DNA of 64,000 nt from Phycisphaeraceae bacterium. GTDB lineage: Bacteria > Planctomycetota > Phycisphaerae > Phycisphaerales > Phycisphaeraceae. The position numbers and the translations under genes are program-made. Below are positions 42,861-52,194 of this stretch, in pieces (position 1 is the first letter of the stretch; each line of letters opens with the position of its first letter). The notes under the pieces are model-generated. The model searched no databases and had not been told where the DNA came from. It saw nothing but the letters and a program-made list of their open reading frames with translations. Where the stretch lies: assembly GCA_002704825.1 (NCBI GenBank), contig PAIY01000246.1, forward strand, positions 28,621 to 92,620. Reading direction: 5' to 3'.

Positions 42861-44783
42861 ATGAAGTTTTCGCCGCAAAACATTGTTTGTTATATGAGTT
42901 TGTTGTTCATGGTTACCTCGCTTTCTCAGGCACAAACCATCAATAATCCCGGCTTTGAATCATCAACACTATCCCCGGATTGGAAAGCCCATAGCGGTGT
43001 CTATCAACTGGATCACACCGTTGCACACACTGGCAAGGCATCCGTGCGTTGGGACAACGATGATCCGGCGCGATACCTGCATTGTCAGCAGGACATTGAG
43101 CTTGATCCGGCCAGCGAATACATCTTCCAGGCATGGGTCAAGACGCAGGATGTCAAAGACGGCAACGCAACCATTGCGGTGGAGTTTTATACAGGTGATC
43201 AATTTCACAGTGGCATGTATCCCAAGGGCATCGCCGGCACAACAGATTGGACGCTTGTCAAAACCGATAGCTTTGTTTTGCCAGAAGGCGTGACGCGAGC
43301 TCATGTGATTTGTTATGCCCGACGGGGTGCAACGGGTACAGCATGGTTTGATGACACTTTACTGATTCAGGTTAAAAGTCAGTTGATGCAAAGTATGTTG
43401 CGCTATCCGTCCTATCGCGGTTTGATGGTTGAAAGTCGAGCCCGTGATATTGTCTTGCGCGTGAATCTGGCGGAGCATTTACCCGCCCATGCACAGTTAC
43501 AATGTCAGTTGGTTAACGCTGATGGTCAAGTTGTCATAATGCAGAAAAACACTGTCAAAACAGGGCTCAATGACATCGTGATGCCCGTTGGTGATTTGAA
43601 TAAATCCGACTACACTTTGCATCTGAATCTGCTTGATGCAGATAGTGAGCAACTCGCTCAGATGCAGCATCGCATTCATGTCATCGATTCTGCTGCCATG
43701 CCGCGTATCAGGATTGATGAGCATCAGCGATTGCTTGTCGATGGTAAACCGGTCTTACCGATCGGTGTATATGACAATGTGCGTGTGTCTGATGCAGATT
43801 TGAAGTTGCTTGAACAAAGCCCCGTCAACTGCATGCTCGCATACGGCACACCTTCAATCGAATTGCTTGATCGATTGGATGCCCACAACCTCAAACTCAT
43901 TGCCTCAGTCAAGGATTATTATCTCGGTCATAAGTGGACGCCCAGGAATCTCAAGACGGTGGATGACGAAGCGAAGCTCATGCGACCGTTGGTTCGATCC
44001 TTGCGTGATCATCCTGCATTGCTTGCATGGTATCTCAATGATGAGTTGCCGTTGTCGTACATGGATCGTTTCAAAGCACATTACCAATGGGTTCTTGAAG
44101 ATGATCCGGCGCACCCAGCGTTAACGGTTCTCATGCGCCCGCATCAGATTGATCGTTATCTGCATACCGCGGATGTGTTGGGTTCAGATCCCTATCCCTT
44201 GCCACACAAGCCCATTGAGTTGGTCAAACAGTGGACGCAGAAAACCGTTGAACTCACATATCACACCCGCAGCGTCTGGCAAGTCGTACAGGCATTCAAC
44301 TGGCAGAACTATCGCACACAAACCGAGCACCAAACCGGCAAGACTCCGACGGAAGCTCAACTGCGCAATATGGTTTGGCAGTGTTTGACCAACGGTGCAA
44401 ACGGTATTCTGCTTTACTCGCTTTATGACATACAGCGCAATCCTGATGTGGATTTTGAAACCTATTGGCCGCAGGTTTGTAAGGTTCTTGAAGAAGTGCA
44501 GCAACATGCGCCTGCGATTCTCAGTGTTGAATCCGCACCGTTCATCACCTTGCAGGCAGATGATGCGCAGGCATTCTCCATCCGTGTGACCCAATGGCAA
44601 GGTGCGACCTATGCCTTTGTTGTCTGTACGTCTGACCAACCTCAGACAGTGCGTTTTACCTGTGAGAAACCCATCAAGCAGATACAGGAACTCTCAACAT
44701 CCAAGATCATTGATCCCGCCAACGCCAAGTCATGGCAGGATACCTTCAAGCCGCTTGAAGTCCGTGTATATCAGTTGAAGTAA
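42861..44783 (+). CDS. Secreted CBM plus TIM-barrel glycosidase-like protein (640 aa)
   Basis: A signal peptide (residues 1-25, ending SQAQ) is followed by a galactose-binding-like beta-sandwich (about 26-170: NNPGFESSTLSPDWKAHSG up to GTAWFDDTLLI), as in CBM4/9/16-type modules. A second beta region (180-290) precedes a TIM-barrel-like domain from about 300 (VDGKPVLPIGVYDN, LKLIASVKDYYLG, HPALLAWYLNDELPL, DVLGSDPYPLPH, ANGILLYSLYDI). The Asp-Glu of YLNDEL is a candidate catalytic site by analogy with clan A glycosidases. The family is not recognised. It is 14 bases after the GH20-like gene in the same operon; its substrate is probably a polymer outside the cytoplasm. Confidence 0.75.
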   Translation: MKFSPQNIVCYMSLLFMVTSLSQAQTINNPGFESSTLSPDWKAHSGVYQLDHTVAHTGKASVRWDNDDPARYLHCQQDIELDPASEYIFQAWVKTQDVKDGNATIAVEFYTGDQFHSGMYPKGIAGTTDWTLVKTDSFVLPEGVTRAHVICYARRGATGTAWFDDTLLIQVKSQLMQSMLRYPSYRGLMVESRARDIVLRVNLAEHLPAHAQLQCQLVNADGQVVIMQKNTVKTGLNDIVMPVGDLNKSDYTLHLNLLDADSEQLAQMQHRIHVIDSAAMPRIRIDEHQRLLVDGKPVLPIGVYDNVRVSDADLKLLEQSPVNCMLAYGTPSIELLDRLDAHNLKLIASVKDYYLGHKWTPRNLKTVDDEAKLMRPLVRSLRDHPALLAWYLNDELPLSYMDRFKAHYQWVLEDDPAHPALTVLMRPHQIDRYLHTADVLGSDPYPLPHKPIELVKQWTQKTVELTYHTRSVWQVVQAFNWQNYRTQTEHQTGKTPTEAQLRNMVWQCLTNGANGILLYSLYDIQRNPDVDFETYWPQVCKVLEEVQQHAPAILSVESAPFITLQADDAQAFSIRVTQWQGATYAFVVCTSDQPQTVRFTCEKPIKQIQELSTSKIIDPANAKSWQDTFKPLEVRVYQLK

Positions 44784-44830
44784 TATCACGCGTTGATCAA
44801 TGAACAGGTTCATTCACTTATTCATGTATG

Positions 44831-45901
44831 TCATACACGAGCCATATCCACTGTCGCAGGATCAAGGTGGATCAGTTCATTGCGCATGCCTGATTGTTGA
44901 ATCGCCTGGCAGATGCGCAGGTTCTCCATGCCTTGACGAAACGTGATCGGTGACGGCGCGTTGTGCACAATGGCATCAACGAATTCACAGAACCGCGAAA
45001 TGGCCTGCTTGTCGTAGCTCAATTGCTTGACCAAGTCGTTGGACTCACCTTCGTAGCGGACGCGCAGCTCAATGCGATCATCATCGTGTTTGGTGTAGTC
45101 GTCGGACATCAATAATGTGCCACGCGTCCCGATGACACCGCAACGGATACCGCGGAAAGAGCCGATGGAGTCGGTCATGGTGCCCACAGCGCCGTTGGCA
45201 AAGTTTAGTGTCGCATGAACCACCTCTTCGCTGGGGCAGTTGGGGTGTGACGTACCCAGGTGCCCCAGAACGGATTGGATGTTGCCGGCCATGCGTGTCA
45301 TGACATAGACCAGATGGCAGGCATGATGGATCGCCCAACCGCCGGACTGTGCAGGGAATTTAACTGCGCTATGGCGGCTGATCATGCCTCGCGCGTTGAT
45401 GCGTTCCTGTTCCCAGAAGCCATAGCCACGGTAGGTGTGTACATAGAAATTGATGATGCGTCCTAACTCACCAGAGTGAATCAGGTCGATGACTTTGGCA
45501 TAGCCAACGTGAATACCTGCAAAGCCCATGCTGGTTCGAACCTGGTTTTGCTCTGCCAGATCGACCATCTGCTGAGCGTCTTGCATCTGCAGTGCGAGCG
45601 GTTTTTCGCAGAACACATTTTCGATTCCTGCTTCGATGGACTGGCGGACATTGACCGGATGCGCATCGTTTGATGAGGTGATCGCTGCGATGTCCGGTCG
45701 GGTTTGTTTGACGAGTGTGTCAAAGTCTGCATGAAACTTGGCGCTATGGATGTCAGCTAAATGAGAGGCTGCTTTGAGATTGGGATCGTAAACACCGACA
45801 AGCTGGACATTGGGTAATTGTCGTATTTCCTTGGCCAGGTTTTCGCCAGCCATCCCAGCACCGAGTAATACAACTTTCAACGGGTTGGGGCTTGTGATCA
45901 T
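44831..45901 (-). CDS. Gfo/Idh/MocA-family oxidoreductase (356 aa)
   Basis: The N-terminal Rossmann domain has VVLLGAGMAGENLAKEI (G-x-G-x-x-G-like) and SSNDAHPVNVRQSIEAG, then the family motif FCEKPLALQMQDAQQM with Glu-Lys-Pro. The C-terminal alpha/beta domain has SGGWAIHHACHLVYVM, where Asp or His usually serves catalysis (here H-x3-H). Such NAD(P)-dependent enzymes oxidise or epimerise sugars and inositols. It is last in a minus-strand operon after beta-helix, carbohydrate-binding and pseudopilin genes, so a role in catabolism of the released sugar is likely. AAGGA precedes ATG 45901. Confidence 0.9.
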   Translation of the reverse strand: MITSPNPLKVVLLGAGMAGENLAKEIRQLPNVQLVGVYDPNLKAASHLADIHSAKFHADFDTLVKQTRPDIAAITSSNDAHPVNVRQSIEAGIENVFCEKPLALQMQDAQQMVDLAEQNQVRTSMGFAGIHVGYAKVIDLIHSGELGRIINFYVHTYRGYGFWEQERINARGMISRHSAVKFPAQSGGWAIHHACHLVYVMTRMAGNIQSVLGHLGTSHPNCPSEEVVHATLNFANGAVGTMTDSIGSFRGIRCGVIGTRGTLLMSDDYTKHDDDRIELRVRYEGESNDLVKQLSYDKQAISRFCEFVDAIVHNAPSPITFRQGMENLRICQAIQQSGMRNELIHLDPATVDMARV

Positions 45902-45940
45902 AATGCGTCCTTAATAACAAATGGTGTTTATGTCGTTGGG

Positions 45941-46588
45941 TTAATCCCAGTCCTTGGCCTGGCCAGCCTGAAAGTACGGATAGTTGGAGCTTGCAGAGAC
46001 ATGGCCGTCAATGAACATCATGTTGATGCTGGTGTCCTGGAAGTGTCGGATCAGCAAATGATCAATGATGTCACTGTCTTTCGCGCGGAAGGTGCCCCGC
46101 CCGTCATAGGCATAGACGATGTCTGAGATGCGTTTGACCTGGCTGAAGCGAACGACACCGTCACGATAGGTCTGTTCGTTAAGCGAGTAGGAGTTAATGA
46201 AGACGAACTTCTTGCCAGGGTAGGTCGACTTGTTGTCGTAAATTTGAATGCCATAAAGCGAGCGTTCCTCGTCAGTGGCTTTGGGACATTTAAACAGCGT
46301 TGGCTTGTCGTAACTTTTGGGTTGTGGACTATAAATCGTATTGGCCAGTCGAACATGAACCGGGGCATTGGGGAACGCTTCCTTGTTGTCGGAAAAATAG
46401 ATATGCAAGGCCGCCCCCATTTGCTTGAGATTGCTCATGCACATGGCGTTGTGTCCCGACTCTCTGGCCGCTGCCAATGCCGGGAGCAGGATGCTGATCA
46501 GCAGTGACACGATGGAAATCACAACCAACAGTTCGATGAGTGTAAAGGCAGAACGCCTTGTTGAGGATGGGATGGTGTGCGTTTTCAT
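45941..46588 (-). CDS. Pseudopilin-like protein with H-X9-DG motif (215 aa)
   Basis: The leader [20 protein letters not shown] has the prepilin cleavage site before Phe (Ala rather than Gly at -1) and Glu5, followed by [18 protein letters not shown]. The C-terminal signature is [15 protein letters not shown] (H-X9-DG). GAGGAATCC upstream supports ATG 46588; the ATG-like start at 46618 would overlap the previous stop. It is third in the beta-helix/CBM operon. Export by a type II secretion-like system is inferred, and the gene is one of three such genes in the window. Confidence 0.85.
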   Translation of the reverse strand: MKTHTIPSSTRRSAFTLIELLVVISIVSLLISILLPALAAARESGHNAMCMSNLKQMGAALHIYFSDNKEAFPNAPVHVRLANTIYSPQPKSYDKPTLFKCPKATDEERSLYGIQIYDNKSTYPGKKFVFINSYSLNEQTYRDGVVRFSQVKRISDIVYAYDGRGTFRAKDSDIIDHLLIRHFQDTSINMMFIDGHVSASSNYPYFQAGQAKDWD

Positions 46589-46617
46589 GGCAGGATTCCT
46601 CTTGTGTTTCAGGTTCA

Positions 46618-47154
46618 TTATTCTGTGACGTCAATGAGTTTCAGATCCGCGAGCCAGATACTTTGTCCCTGTGCTTTGTCATCCTGGCTGAATCGCAGTT
46701 GCACGGACAGTTCGTCTGCATTGGCAGTGGGAATTGTTAACTCAACGGTTTCCCAATCCGTGGTGCATTCGCGGGTTTTCAGGCGTTTGATCTCTTTGCC
46801 CGATGCCTTGAGTTTGACCTGCAGGTATGCGATGCGTTGGCGTGTGCCTTTGATCTGGGCGCTGAGTTGAAGTGTCTTGTTTTGTGGCAGACCACGAAGC
46901 TTCTGAGACAACGCGCCTTGCTTTGATCCTTCCGAATCAATTGTCAACTTCAAAGCAGATTGACATCCTTTGGGTAAATCTTCAGTGACGTGCGCCAAGG
47001 ATTGGTTCTGGTCGTAACGTGTCCAGTTTGCAATCTTGCCTTCATCATTCTGTTCAAAGCCAGGATTGAGCAGCAGGTTCAACGGTTCAAATTCCGACTG
47101 AGCAAACACGCTGGAACAAAGGCAAAAGATGAATAGGACAGGCATCGATTTCAT
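46618..47154 (-). CDS. Secreted carbohydrate-binding (galactose-binding-fold) protein (178 aa)
   Basis: A signal peptide ([19 protein letters not shown]) leads into a single beta-sandwich with [20 protein letters not shown] at the start, [17 protein letters not shown], and [19 protein letters not shown], ending [12 protein letters not shown]. This is the CBM4/CBM-like NPGFE architecture with no catalytic domain attached. AGGAG is eight bases before ATG 47154. It lies between the beta-helix gene (15 bases upstream) and a pseudopilin gene. It may hold a polysaccharide near the cell for the beta-helix enzyme. Confidence 0.8.
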   Translation of the reverse strand: MKSMPVLFIFCLCSSVFAQSEFEPLNLLLNPGFEQNDEGKIANWTRYDQNQSLAHVTEDLPKGCQSALKLTIDSEGSKQGALSQKLRGLPQNKTLQLSAQIKGTRQRIAYLQVKLKASGKEIKRLKTRECTTDWETVELTIPTANADELSVQLRFSQDDKAQGQSIWLADLKLIDVTE

Positions 47155-47169
47155 GTTCAATACTCCTGA

Positions 47170-49620
47170 TTAAAAAGCAGGTTTACCCCAACGGACTTTC
47201 AGGTCTGCCCCCGGTTGCTCATTGGTAATACCCAGGAAAGGCTCGGCTGCTTGAAGTCGGATGTCAGCTTTCTTTGTGAATGTCAGATCAAAAAGGTACG
47301 AACCGGTCTGCCCGTTTGGGTTGATGGTTTGCCCGGTGTCGATTGGTTGTGTCTTGCCATCCGGTGTATGCATCACCAGACCGAAGTCACCGTGGTAACG
47401 TTTGCTTGCATGAAGTGAAAAAGGTTGGTTCTGATTCTGCCTGGTGACATGGTAGACAAAACGATAAGCTCCGCCGTCATACTTGCGTAGTGCCAGTTTT
47501 TCGCTGGCATCGACTTGTACGGCCCCATCACCTTCGATGACATTTACACGCCAATCCGCGCCGGACTGATCGTGAAGTTTCACGGTCACCGGCATTGATG
47601 TGCCTTGCGGGATGGTGACGGTGGCTTCTGCTTCACCTTGCTGGGTTGGGCCTTGCACATGGGTGATTGTCTTGCCGTTGGCGTCCGTGAAGTTAACGGT
47701 GAAGCTTGCATCTCTGGAACGATTGCCACTGGCAAGTTCGATGACGATGGGTTGGTTGTCAGTCTGGCCTATAATGCGGTATTGCAGGTTGCGGGTATTG
47801 ATCCAACGCATGGGTTGTTGGCGGTAATGACTGATATCACGTTCGCCGAGATTCAATTCGTTTTTGACCTGATCCCACAAGCCACTGGTCGGGCCACTGG
47901 GCCGCAGGTCCGGTGAGAGATTCAGCAGGCCGATGCTTGTACTTTTGGGCAATGAGGTAGGCCAGTTCACAGCATGATCGATGCGTTTGTTGATGTTGGT
48001 TGCGCGATCATGGCCAACGCTGTCAGAAGTCAAGGCGAACTTGCCATAGGCTGCGTCTGCGAAATTGGGTTGGCTGTTAAAGAGACTGTGCTTGTCAAAG
48101 CCACGCAGAATCATACCCGGAGAATGTGGCGAAGTATAGAGATTAAAATCACTGGTAAAGTTCGGGGCGACGCCATCGCTGGATTGGCTGGTGAAGGGTT
48201 TATCACTGACGAAGATGTTGTTGAATAGATCAAAACCGGGTGTGCCACGTTTAAGATTTTTTCGCAGCCAACTTTCCCCCCAGGCAACGTCGCTGACCTT
48301 GTGATAAATAATGCCATCCGGATGATCGATCACATTGTTGAAGATGTACACCGTCGCCTGCCTGGGCGTGGACTTGTACAGTCGCAGACCGTCACTGCTT
48401 TGTGAGAGGATGTTGTCATAGAAGTAGAACGGTCCCATCTCAATGGTCTTGAGTCTGGCTGCACAACGGGCCCGTGTGACCAGGTTGCTATACCAGTGGT
48501 TGTCCTTGAGTTCGTTGCCCGGTTCCAGTGCATCATCCATGGTTAGATCAATACGGTTGTGGTGGACCTTCAGGCCGATGTTGTATTTGGAGATGCCCTT
48601 GAAGACGTGGTTGCGGTAATGCTCAGCAACTTCGTCTTTGCTGACGCCGTGTTCGTTCTGAATACCGTTCCAGACATCGTAGACATAATTGCCAACGATT
48701 TCGTTGTCGAGGCCTGCACAGTCCAGGAGAATGCCCCATTTGTCGTAAGTCCCAAAACGCTTGTGAGCAATCCAGACATCATCGCCAGCCAGACCGCTGT
48801 TGGTGTCACAGTCGATGCTCATTGCATCCTGGTTCCAGGTGACATCACAATTGGCAACCCTGCATTGGGTGGCACCGTGGGAAAGTCGAATGCCAGCCTC
48901 AGCACCGTATGTCAGACATTGTTCCACAACACTGCCTTGGGTGTCCTGCAGACTGATGGCAGCTTGACCGCCGTTGGCAATGAGATTGCGTACAACGCAG
49001 TGGTCCGCACGGATGTCGATGGCGCAATTGCCTTGTTTTGCAGCTTCAATGGTTTGTTGGTTGGGATTGATGTCGGTAGCAAAGGAGACGATGACATCAC
49101 GTTGAGATTGGCGATAAGTAAAGACGCTATGCAGTGGCAGACGTCCCCCGCGACCGACGCCGTTGTCGTGGACAAGGAGTCCGCCCCGTGATTCGGTGGC
49201 ATGGATCATCACGCGTTGATTGATACTCAGCGTAACCGGTTCAAAATCAATGGGGCTCTGCCAGGCCGTTGCGCCAAACTCCGGTGCGCGTTTCCATTGA
49301 GGTTTCCAACGGATGTCGTTGCCGTTGACGCGTGCGAGCACGCCGGGCTTAGCCTGCAGCGTGAGATTGGCTTTGTCCAAAACCAGTGGGCCAACATGCG
49401 TGCCTGTACCCAATTCAATCACGTCACCACTTTGGGCTTTGGCAACGGCTTGCCTGGCTGATGTGAATCTGAGTGTTTGGCCTTTACGAATGACCTTTAC
49501 TTCTGTGGCATCATCAAGAACACCTGCCTTGACAGTTGGCATGCCGATTAACCCCATGCCGATGACCCATGCCAGGCAGAGTGTGAGTTTGAAAAAGAAT
49601 CGATAAGACATAGTCAACAT
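47170..49620 (-). CDS. Secreted right-handed parallel beta-helix protein, probable polysaccharide lyase or hydrolase (816 aa)
   Basis: A signal peptide (about 1-33, ending PTVKAG) is followed by GQTLRFTSARQAVAKAQSGDVIELG, the start typical of pectate-lyase-like beta-helix proteins. Repeating coil units run from about 60 to 480 (DIRADHCVVRNLIANGGQAA, SVVEQCLTYGAEAGIRLSHG, NEIVGNYVYDVWNGIQNEHG, YFYDNILSQSSDGLRLY). The C-terminal 250 residues are beta-sandwich-like. The family of lyase cannot be fixed and catalytic residues are not assigned. It leads the minus-strand glycan operon downstream of the AraC regulator. The substrate is probably an acidic polysaccharide. Confidence 0.8.
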   Translation of the reverse strand: MLTMSYRFFFKLTLCLAWVIGMGLIGMPTVKAGVLDDATEVKVIRKGQTLRFTSARQAVAKAQSGDVIELGTGTHVGPLVLDKANLTLQAKPGVLARVNGNDIRWKPQWKRAPEFGATAWQSPIDFEPVTLSINQRVMIHATESRGGLLVHDNGVGRGGRLPLHSVFTYRQSQRDVIVSFATDINPNQQTIEAAKQGNCAIDIRADHCVVRNLIANGGQAAISLQDTQGSVVEQCLTYGAEAGIRLSHGATQCRVANCDVTWNQDAMSIDCDTNSGLAGDDVWIAHKRFGTYDKWGILLDCAGLDNEIVGNYVYDVWNGIQNEHGVSKDEVAEHYRNHVFKGISKYNIGLKVHHNRIDLTMDDALEPGNELKDNHWYSNLVTRARCAARLKTIEMGPFYFYDNILSQSSDGLRLYKSTPRQATVYIFNNVIDHPDGIIYHKVSDVAWGESWLRKNLKRGTPGFDLFNNIFVSDKPFTSQSSDGVAPNFTSDFNLYTSPHSPGMILRGFDKHSLFNSQPNFADAAYGKFALTSDSVGHDRATNINKRIDHAVNWPTSLPKSTSIGLLNLSPDLRPSGPTSGLWDQVKNELNLGERDISHYRQQPMRWINTRNLQYRIIGQTDNQPIVIELASGNRSRDASFTVNFTDANGKTITHVQGPTQQGEAEATVTIPQGTSMPVTVKLHDQSGADWRVNVIEGDGAVQVDASEKLALRKYDGGAYRFVYHVTRQNQNQPFSLHASKRYHGDFGLVMHTPDGKTQPIDTGQTINPNGQTGSYLFDLTFTKKADIRLQAAEPFLGITNEQPGADLKVRWGKPAF

Positions 49621-49698
49621 ACTTGCAGTCCTCGTGGCTGTGACAAGGAAAGCTTAGGCGTCTGTTTGTTGGGATCAATTGTAAAGATGTGGATTGAT

Positions 49699-50565
49699 CT
49701 ATAAATCTGTGGTCTGCGTTGCGCGTGCCTGTTGACGTAATGTGCTTGGGGATTCACCTGTGCGCTTGCGGATCACGTTGGTGAAATAGTTGGGACAGGC
49801 AAAGCCGGTTTTGTTTGCGATCTGCGCAAAACTCAAATCGGTCCCCTGGATGAGTTGAATAGCGCGACTCACACGATACAGACTCAGATACTCGATGGGC
49901 GTCATCTTCATTTTGTTTTTGAAGAGTTTGCTCAGATTCGTGCGATGGATGTTGATCTGTCGTGCGATCTCTGTGACGTTCAGATCAGGATTGTGATACT
50001 GCTTTTTAATCAGCGTTAAAGCCTGCTTCATTTGCTGATGGCTGGGAGACTTTTTGTTTTGGGTTTGGCTGTCTGATTCGGTGGAGATGGCAATGGAGAG
50101 AATTTCGTAAGCCGTCGTGCTTGCGATGCGCTGACCGTGTGGGCTGATGTCATGAATCTCACTGGAGAGTCGCGTGAATAATTCTTCAGGACACTTGCCG
50201 GTGTACATGGTTTGATTGTCAAAGCCGAACGCCTGGAGAATCTGATCGGGTATCTGGCCATCAAGGGTCATCCATCGGTATTCCCAATAGTCCCTGGCGG
50301 TGACATGATGTAGATCGCCGGAGTAGAGCACGAGAATGTGATCGGGTTTGAGCGTGACCGGCTGGTTGTCAACAAGCAGTTGGCCTTCGCCTTTGATCCC
50401 CCAGAACAACTCGCAAAAATCCTTGCGCATCCCCGGGTTGTGCCAGCCCGGGAAGACCTTGTAGTGTCCAACGGAGCGGCAGGCAAGCGGCAGGGAGATC
50501 GTGGGCTTGAGTGTCGCACGAAGATGAAACGGGAACATTTTTTGCATCGTCTTACAGCATAACAC
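49699..50565 (-). CDS. AraC-family transcriptional regulator with cupin sensor (288 aa)
   Basis: The N-terminal half is a cupin-like sugar-sensing domain (ELFWGIKGEGQLLVDNQPVT, ILVLYSGDLHHVTARDYWEY). The C-terminal ~100 residues hold two AraC helix-turn-helix motifs (NVTEIARQINIHRTNLSKLF and SFAQIANKTGFACPNYFTNV) closing with RKRTGESPSTLRQQ. The frame opens with GTG 50565; ATG 50547 is an equally possible start because neither has a clear ribosome site. It lies 78 bases upstream of the beta-helix operon on the same strand and most likely activates it in response to a sugar. Confidence 0.88.
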   Translation of the reverse strand: MLCCKTMQKMFPFHLRATLKPTISLPLACRSVGHYKVFPGWHNPGMRKDFCELFWGIKGEGQLLVDNQPVTLKPDHILVLYSGDLHHVTARDYWEYRWMTLDGQIPDQILQAFGFDNQTMYTGKCPEELFTRLSSEIHDISPHGQRIASTTAYEILSIAISTESDSQTQNKKSPSHQQMKQALTLIKKQYHNPDLNVTEIARQINIHRTNLSKLFKNKMKMTPIEYLSLYRVSRAIQLIQGTDLSFAQIANKTGFACPNYFTNVIRKRTGESPSTLRQQARATQTTDL

Positions 50566-50734
50566 GGGACAGAAATCGGATCGCCAACAACTCGTCCAAG
50601 CAATCCCTAACCCAAGAGATCACGCGACCTGGAAACAATCTTGCCCATCAGGCCGAGTCTGCGGCAGGTTTGCGGTCGATACCGTCTGTGAAGGGGATTT
50701 AAATCCAAATTTTAAAAATCTTGATCCCAAATCC

Positions 50735-50779
50735 TTGACACAGGCTGCTATTAATAATAAATTGAAATTAATTATTAAT
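50735..50779 (+). promoter_or_regulatory. promoter region with AT-rich palindrome for the efflux operon
   Basis: TTGACA at 50735-50740 is followed by AT-rich -10 candidates (TAATAA or TAAATT, 14-17 bp later). The inverted repeat ATTAATAAT-N12-ATTATTAAT (50750-50779) covers the -10 region and ends 14 bases before ATG 50794. It is a likely operator for the TetR-type regulator encoded at the end of the operon. Confidence 0.5.
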
Positions 50780-50793
50780 AATGGAGCCCCGTC

Positions 50794-52014
50794 ATGAAGT
50801 ATGCTCAACACCTCGCGTCTGAAAAGCTAAAATTAGTACAACCAACTTTTCAAAAAGGATTAATGGCAATAATGCTGGTGGGGGCGGTCCTTGTTTCGGT
50901 CGGTTGTAAGCCTGAATCCAAGCAGGATGTCCAACCGCAGGCTGCTGTGATGCCTGCCCCTGTGGTGATGGTGGCCAATGCCAAGGCCCAGGACGTCCCG
51001 CTGTACATCAACAGTATTGGTCAGGCCGTTGCGACTGAGGCCGTCACCATCATGCCGCGTATCTCCGGGCAGGTAGTCGAGAAGTGCTTTGAAGACGGTG
51101 CAGTGATCCGCAAAGGGCAGACACTTTTTAAACTCGATCGCATCCCGTTTGAAGCAGCGTTGGCATCGGCTGAGGCGCAGTTGGCTCAGAGTGAAGCGTC
51201 GCTTGATTTTGCCAACATCGAACTGGCACGCTACGAAACCATCGCAGGAACCAACGCGGTTTCCAAGACGGATTACGACACCAAGAAAAACGCGGTGAAG
51301 GTTGCCAAGGCTCAGGTAGCTGCAGCTCAGGCATCGGTCCGCACCGCCAGGATTCGGTTGGACTATTGCACCATCACATCACCGATTGATGGACGTGCTG
51401 GCGCTCGTTTGGTTGACGTGGGTAACATTGTTCGTGAGAACGACACCGCGATGCTCTCGATTCAGAAGCTCAGTCTGATCTATGCCCAGTTCACCATCAA
51501 TGAACAGCAACTTGCACAGGTCCGTCAATACATGTCAGAACACAGCCTCAAGGCGTATGTGAAATTGCCCGGTGATGCGGGGCAGGGCGTTGAAGGTGAT
51601 GTGACTTTTTTGAATAACGCTGTTGAGCAGGCGACGGGGACTGTGCGTTTGCGTGCGACCATGGTTAACGATGACATGCACTTCTGGGCAGGTCAGTTCG
51701 TCAACGTTCAACTGGTTCTCAAGACGCTTGATGATGCCGTACTCGTGCCACAGGCAGCCGTGCAACTCAGTCAGAAAGGCCAGTACGTGCTCAGTGTCGA
51801 TGAACAGGATCACGCTCAGTACCGACCTGTAAAAACAGGGCAGTCTCACGAACAATGGATCGTCGTTGATGGTATTAAGTCCGGCGAACGCGTCATCGTT
51901 GATGGGCAACTGATGGTCCGACCCGGTGGGCCTGTGACCATTCCCCAAACCGCGCAGGCAACCGATGTGAAGTCAGCACAAACATCCAAAACCAAGGCTG
52001 CAAACGCCTCCTGA
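50794..52014 (+). CDS. RND efflux periplasmic adaptor, AcrA/MexA-like lipoprotein (406 aa)
   Basis: Membrane-fusion protein linking an inner-membrane RND pump to an outer-membrane channel. The signal region ends in the lipobox SVGC. Next come the lipoyl half (SGQVVEKCFEDGAVIRKGQTLFKLD), a coiled-coil hairpin (ALASAEAQLAQSEASLDFANIELARYETI), the second lipoyl half (LDYCTITSPIDGRAGARLVDVGNIV) and the beta-barrel and MP domains. GGAG precedes ATG 50794. The pump gene follows after a 180-bp gap with two hairpins. Confidence 0.92.
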   Translation: MKYAQHLASEKLKLVQPTFQKGLMAIMLVGAVLVSVGCKPESKQDVQPQAAVMPAPVVMVANAKAQDVPLYINSIGQAVATEAVTIMPRISGQVVEKCFEDGAVIRKGQTLFKLDRIPFEAALASAEAQLAQSEASLDFANIELARYETIAGTNAVSKTDYDTKKNAVKVAKAQVAAAQASVRTARIRLDYCTITSPIDGRAGARLVDVGNIVRENDTAMLSIQKLSLIYAQFTINEQQLAQVRQYMSEHSLKAYVKLPGDAGQGVEGDVTFLNNAVEQATGTVRLRATMVNDDMHFWAGQFVNVQLVLKTLDDAVLVPQAAVQLSQKGQYVLSVDEQDHAQYRPVKTGQSHEQWIVVDGIKSGERVIVDGQLMVRPGGPVTIPQTAQATDVKSAQTSKTKAANAS

Positions 52015-52027
52015 TACCCCCCCATCC

Positions 52028-52061
52028 AAGTCCGCAGATGAGCAGTTTGATCTGCGGACTT
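52028..52061 (+). terminator. perfect 12-bp hairpin after the adaptor gene
   Basis: AAGTCCGCAGAT (52028-52039) and ATCTGCGGACTT (52050-52061) pair perfectly around a 10-base loop, followed by GATTTGTG. The T-tract is weak, so partial termination or RNA stabilisation inside the operon is more likely than full termination. Confidence 0.6.
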
Positions 52062-52080
52062 GATTTGTGAGAACAGAAGG

Positions 52081-52175
52081 GATTAGTGATTGGTGATTAG
52101 GGATTAGGGTCAGACAAATTAATGATGCGATCCAGCCAATGTTCTACTCTCCTAATCCCTAATCACCAATCACTC
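52081..52175. repeat. 24-bp perfect inverted repeat of GATTAGG-type units
   Basis: 52085-52108 and 52151-52174 are exact reverse complements over 24 bases, separated by 42 bases, and the right arm is followed by a C and six T. It belongs to the same heptamer family as 4150-4245 and lies between the efflux adaptor and pump genes. Confidence 0.9.
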
Positions 52176-52194
52176 TTTTTTAGGCAATTAGCTC

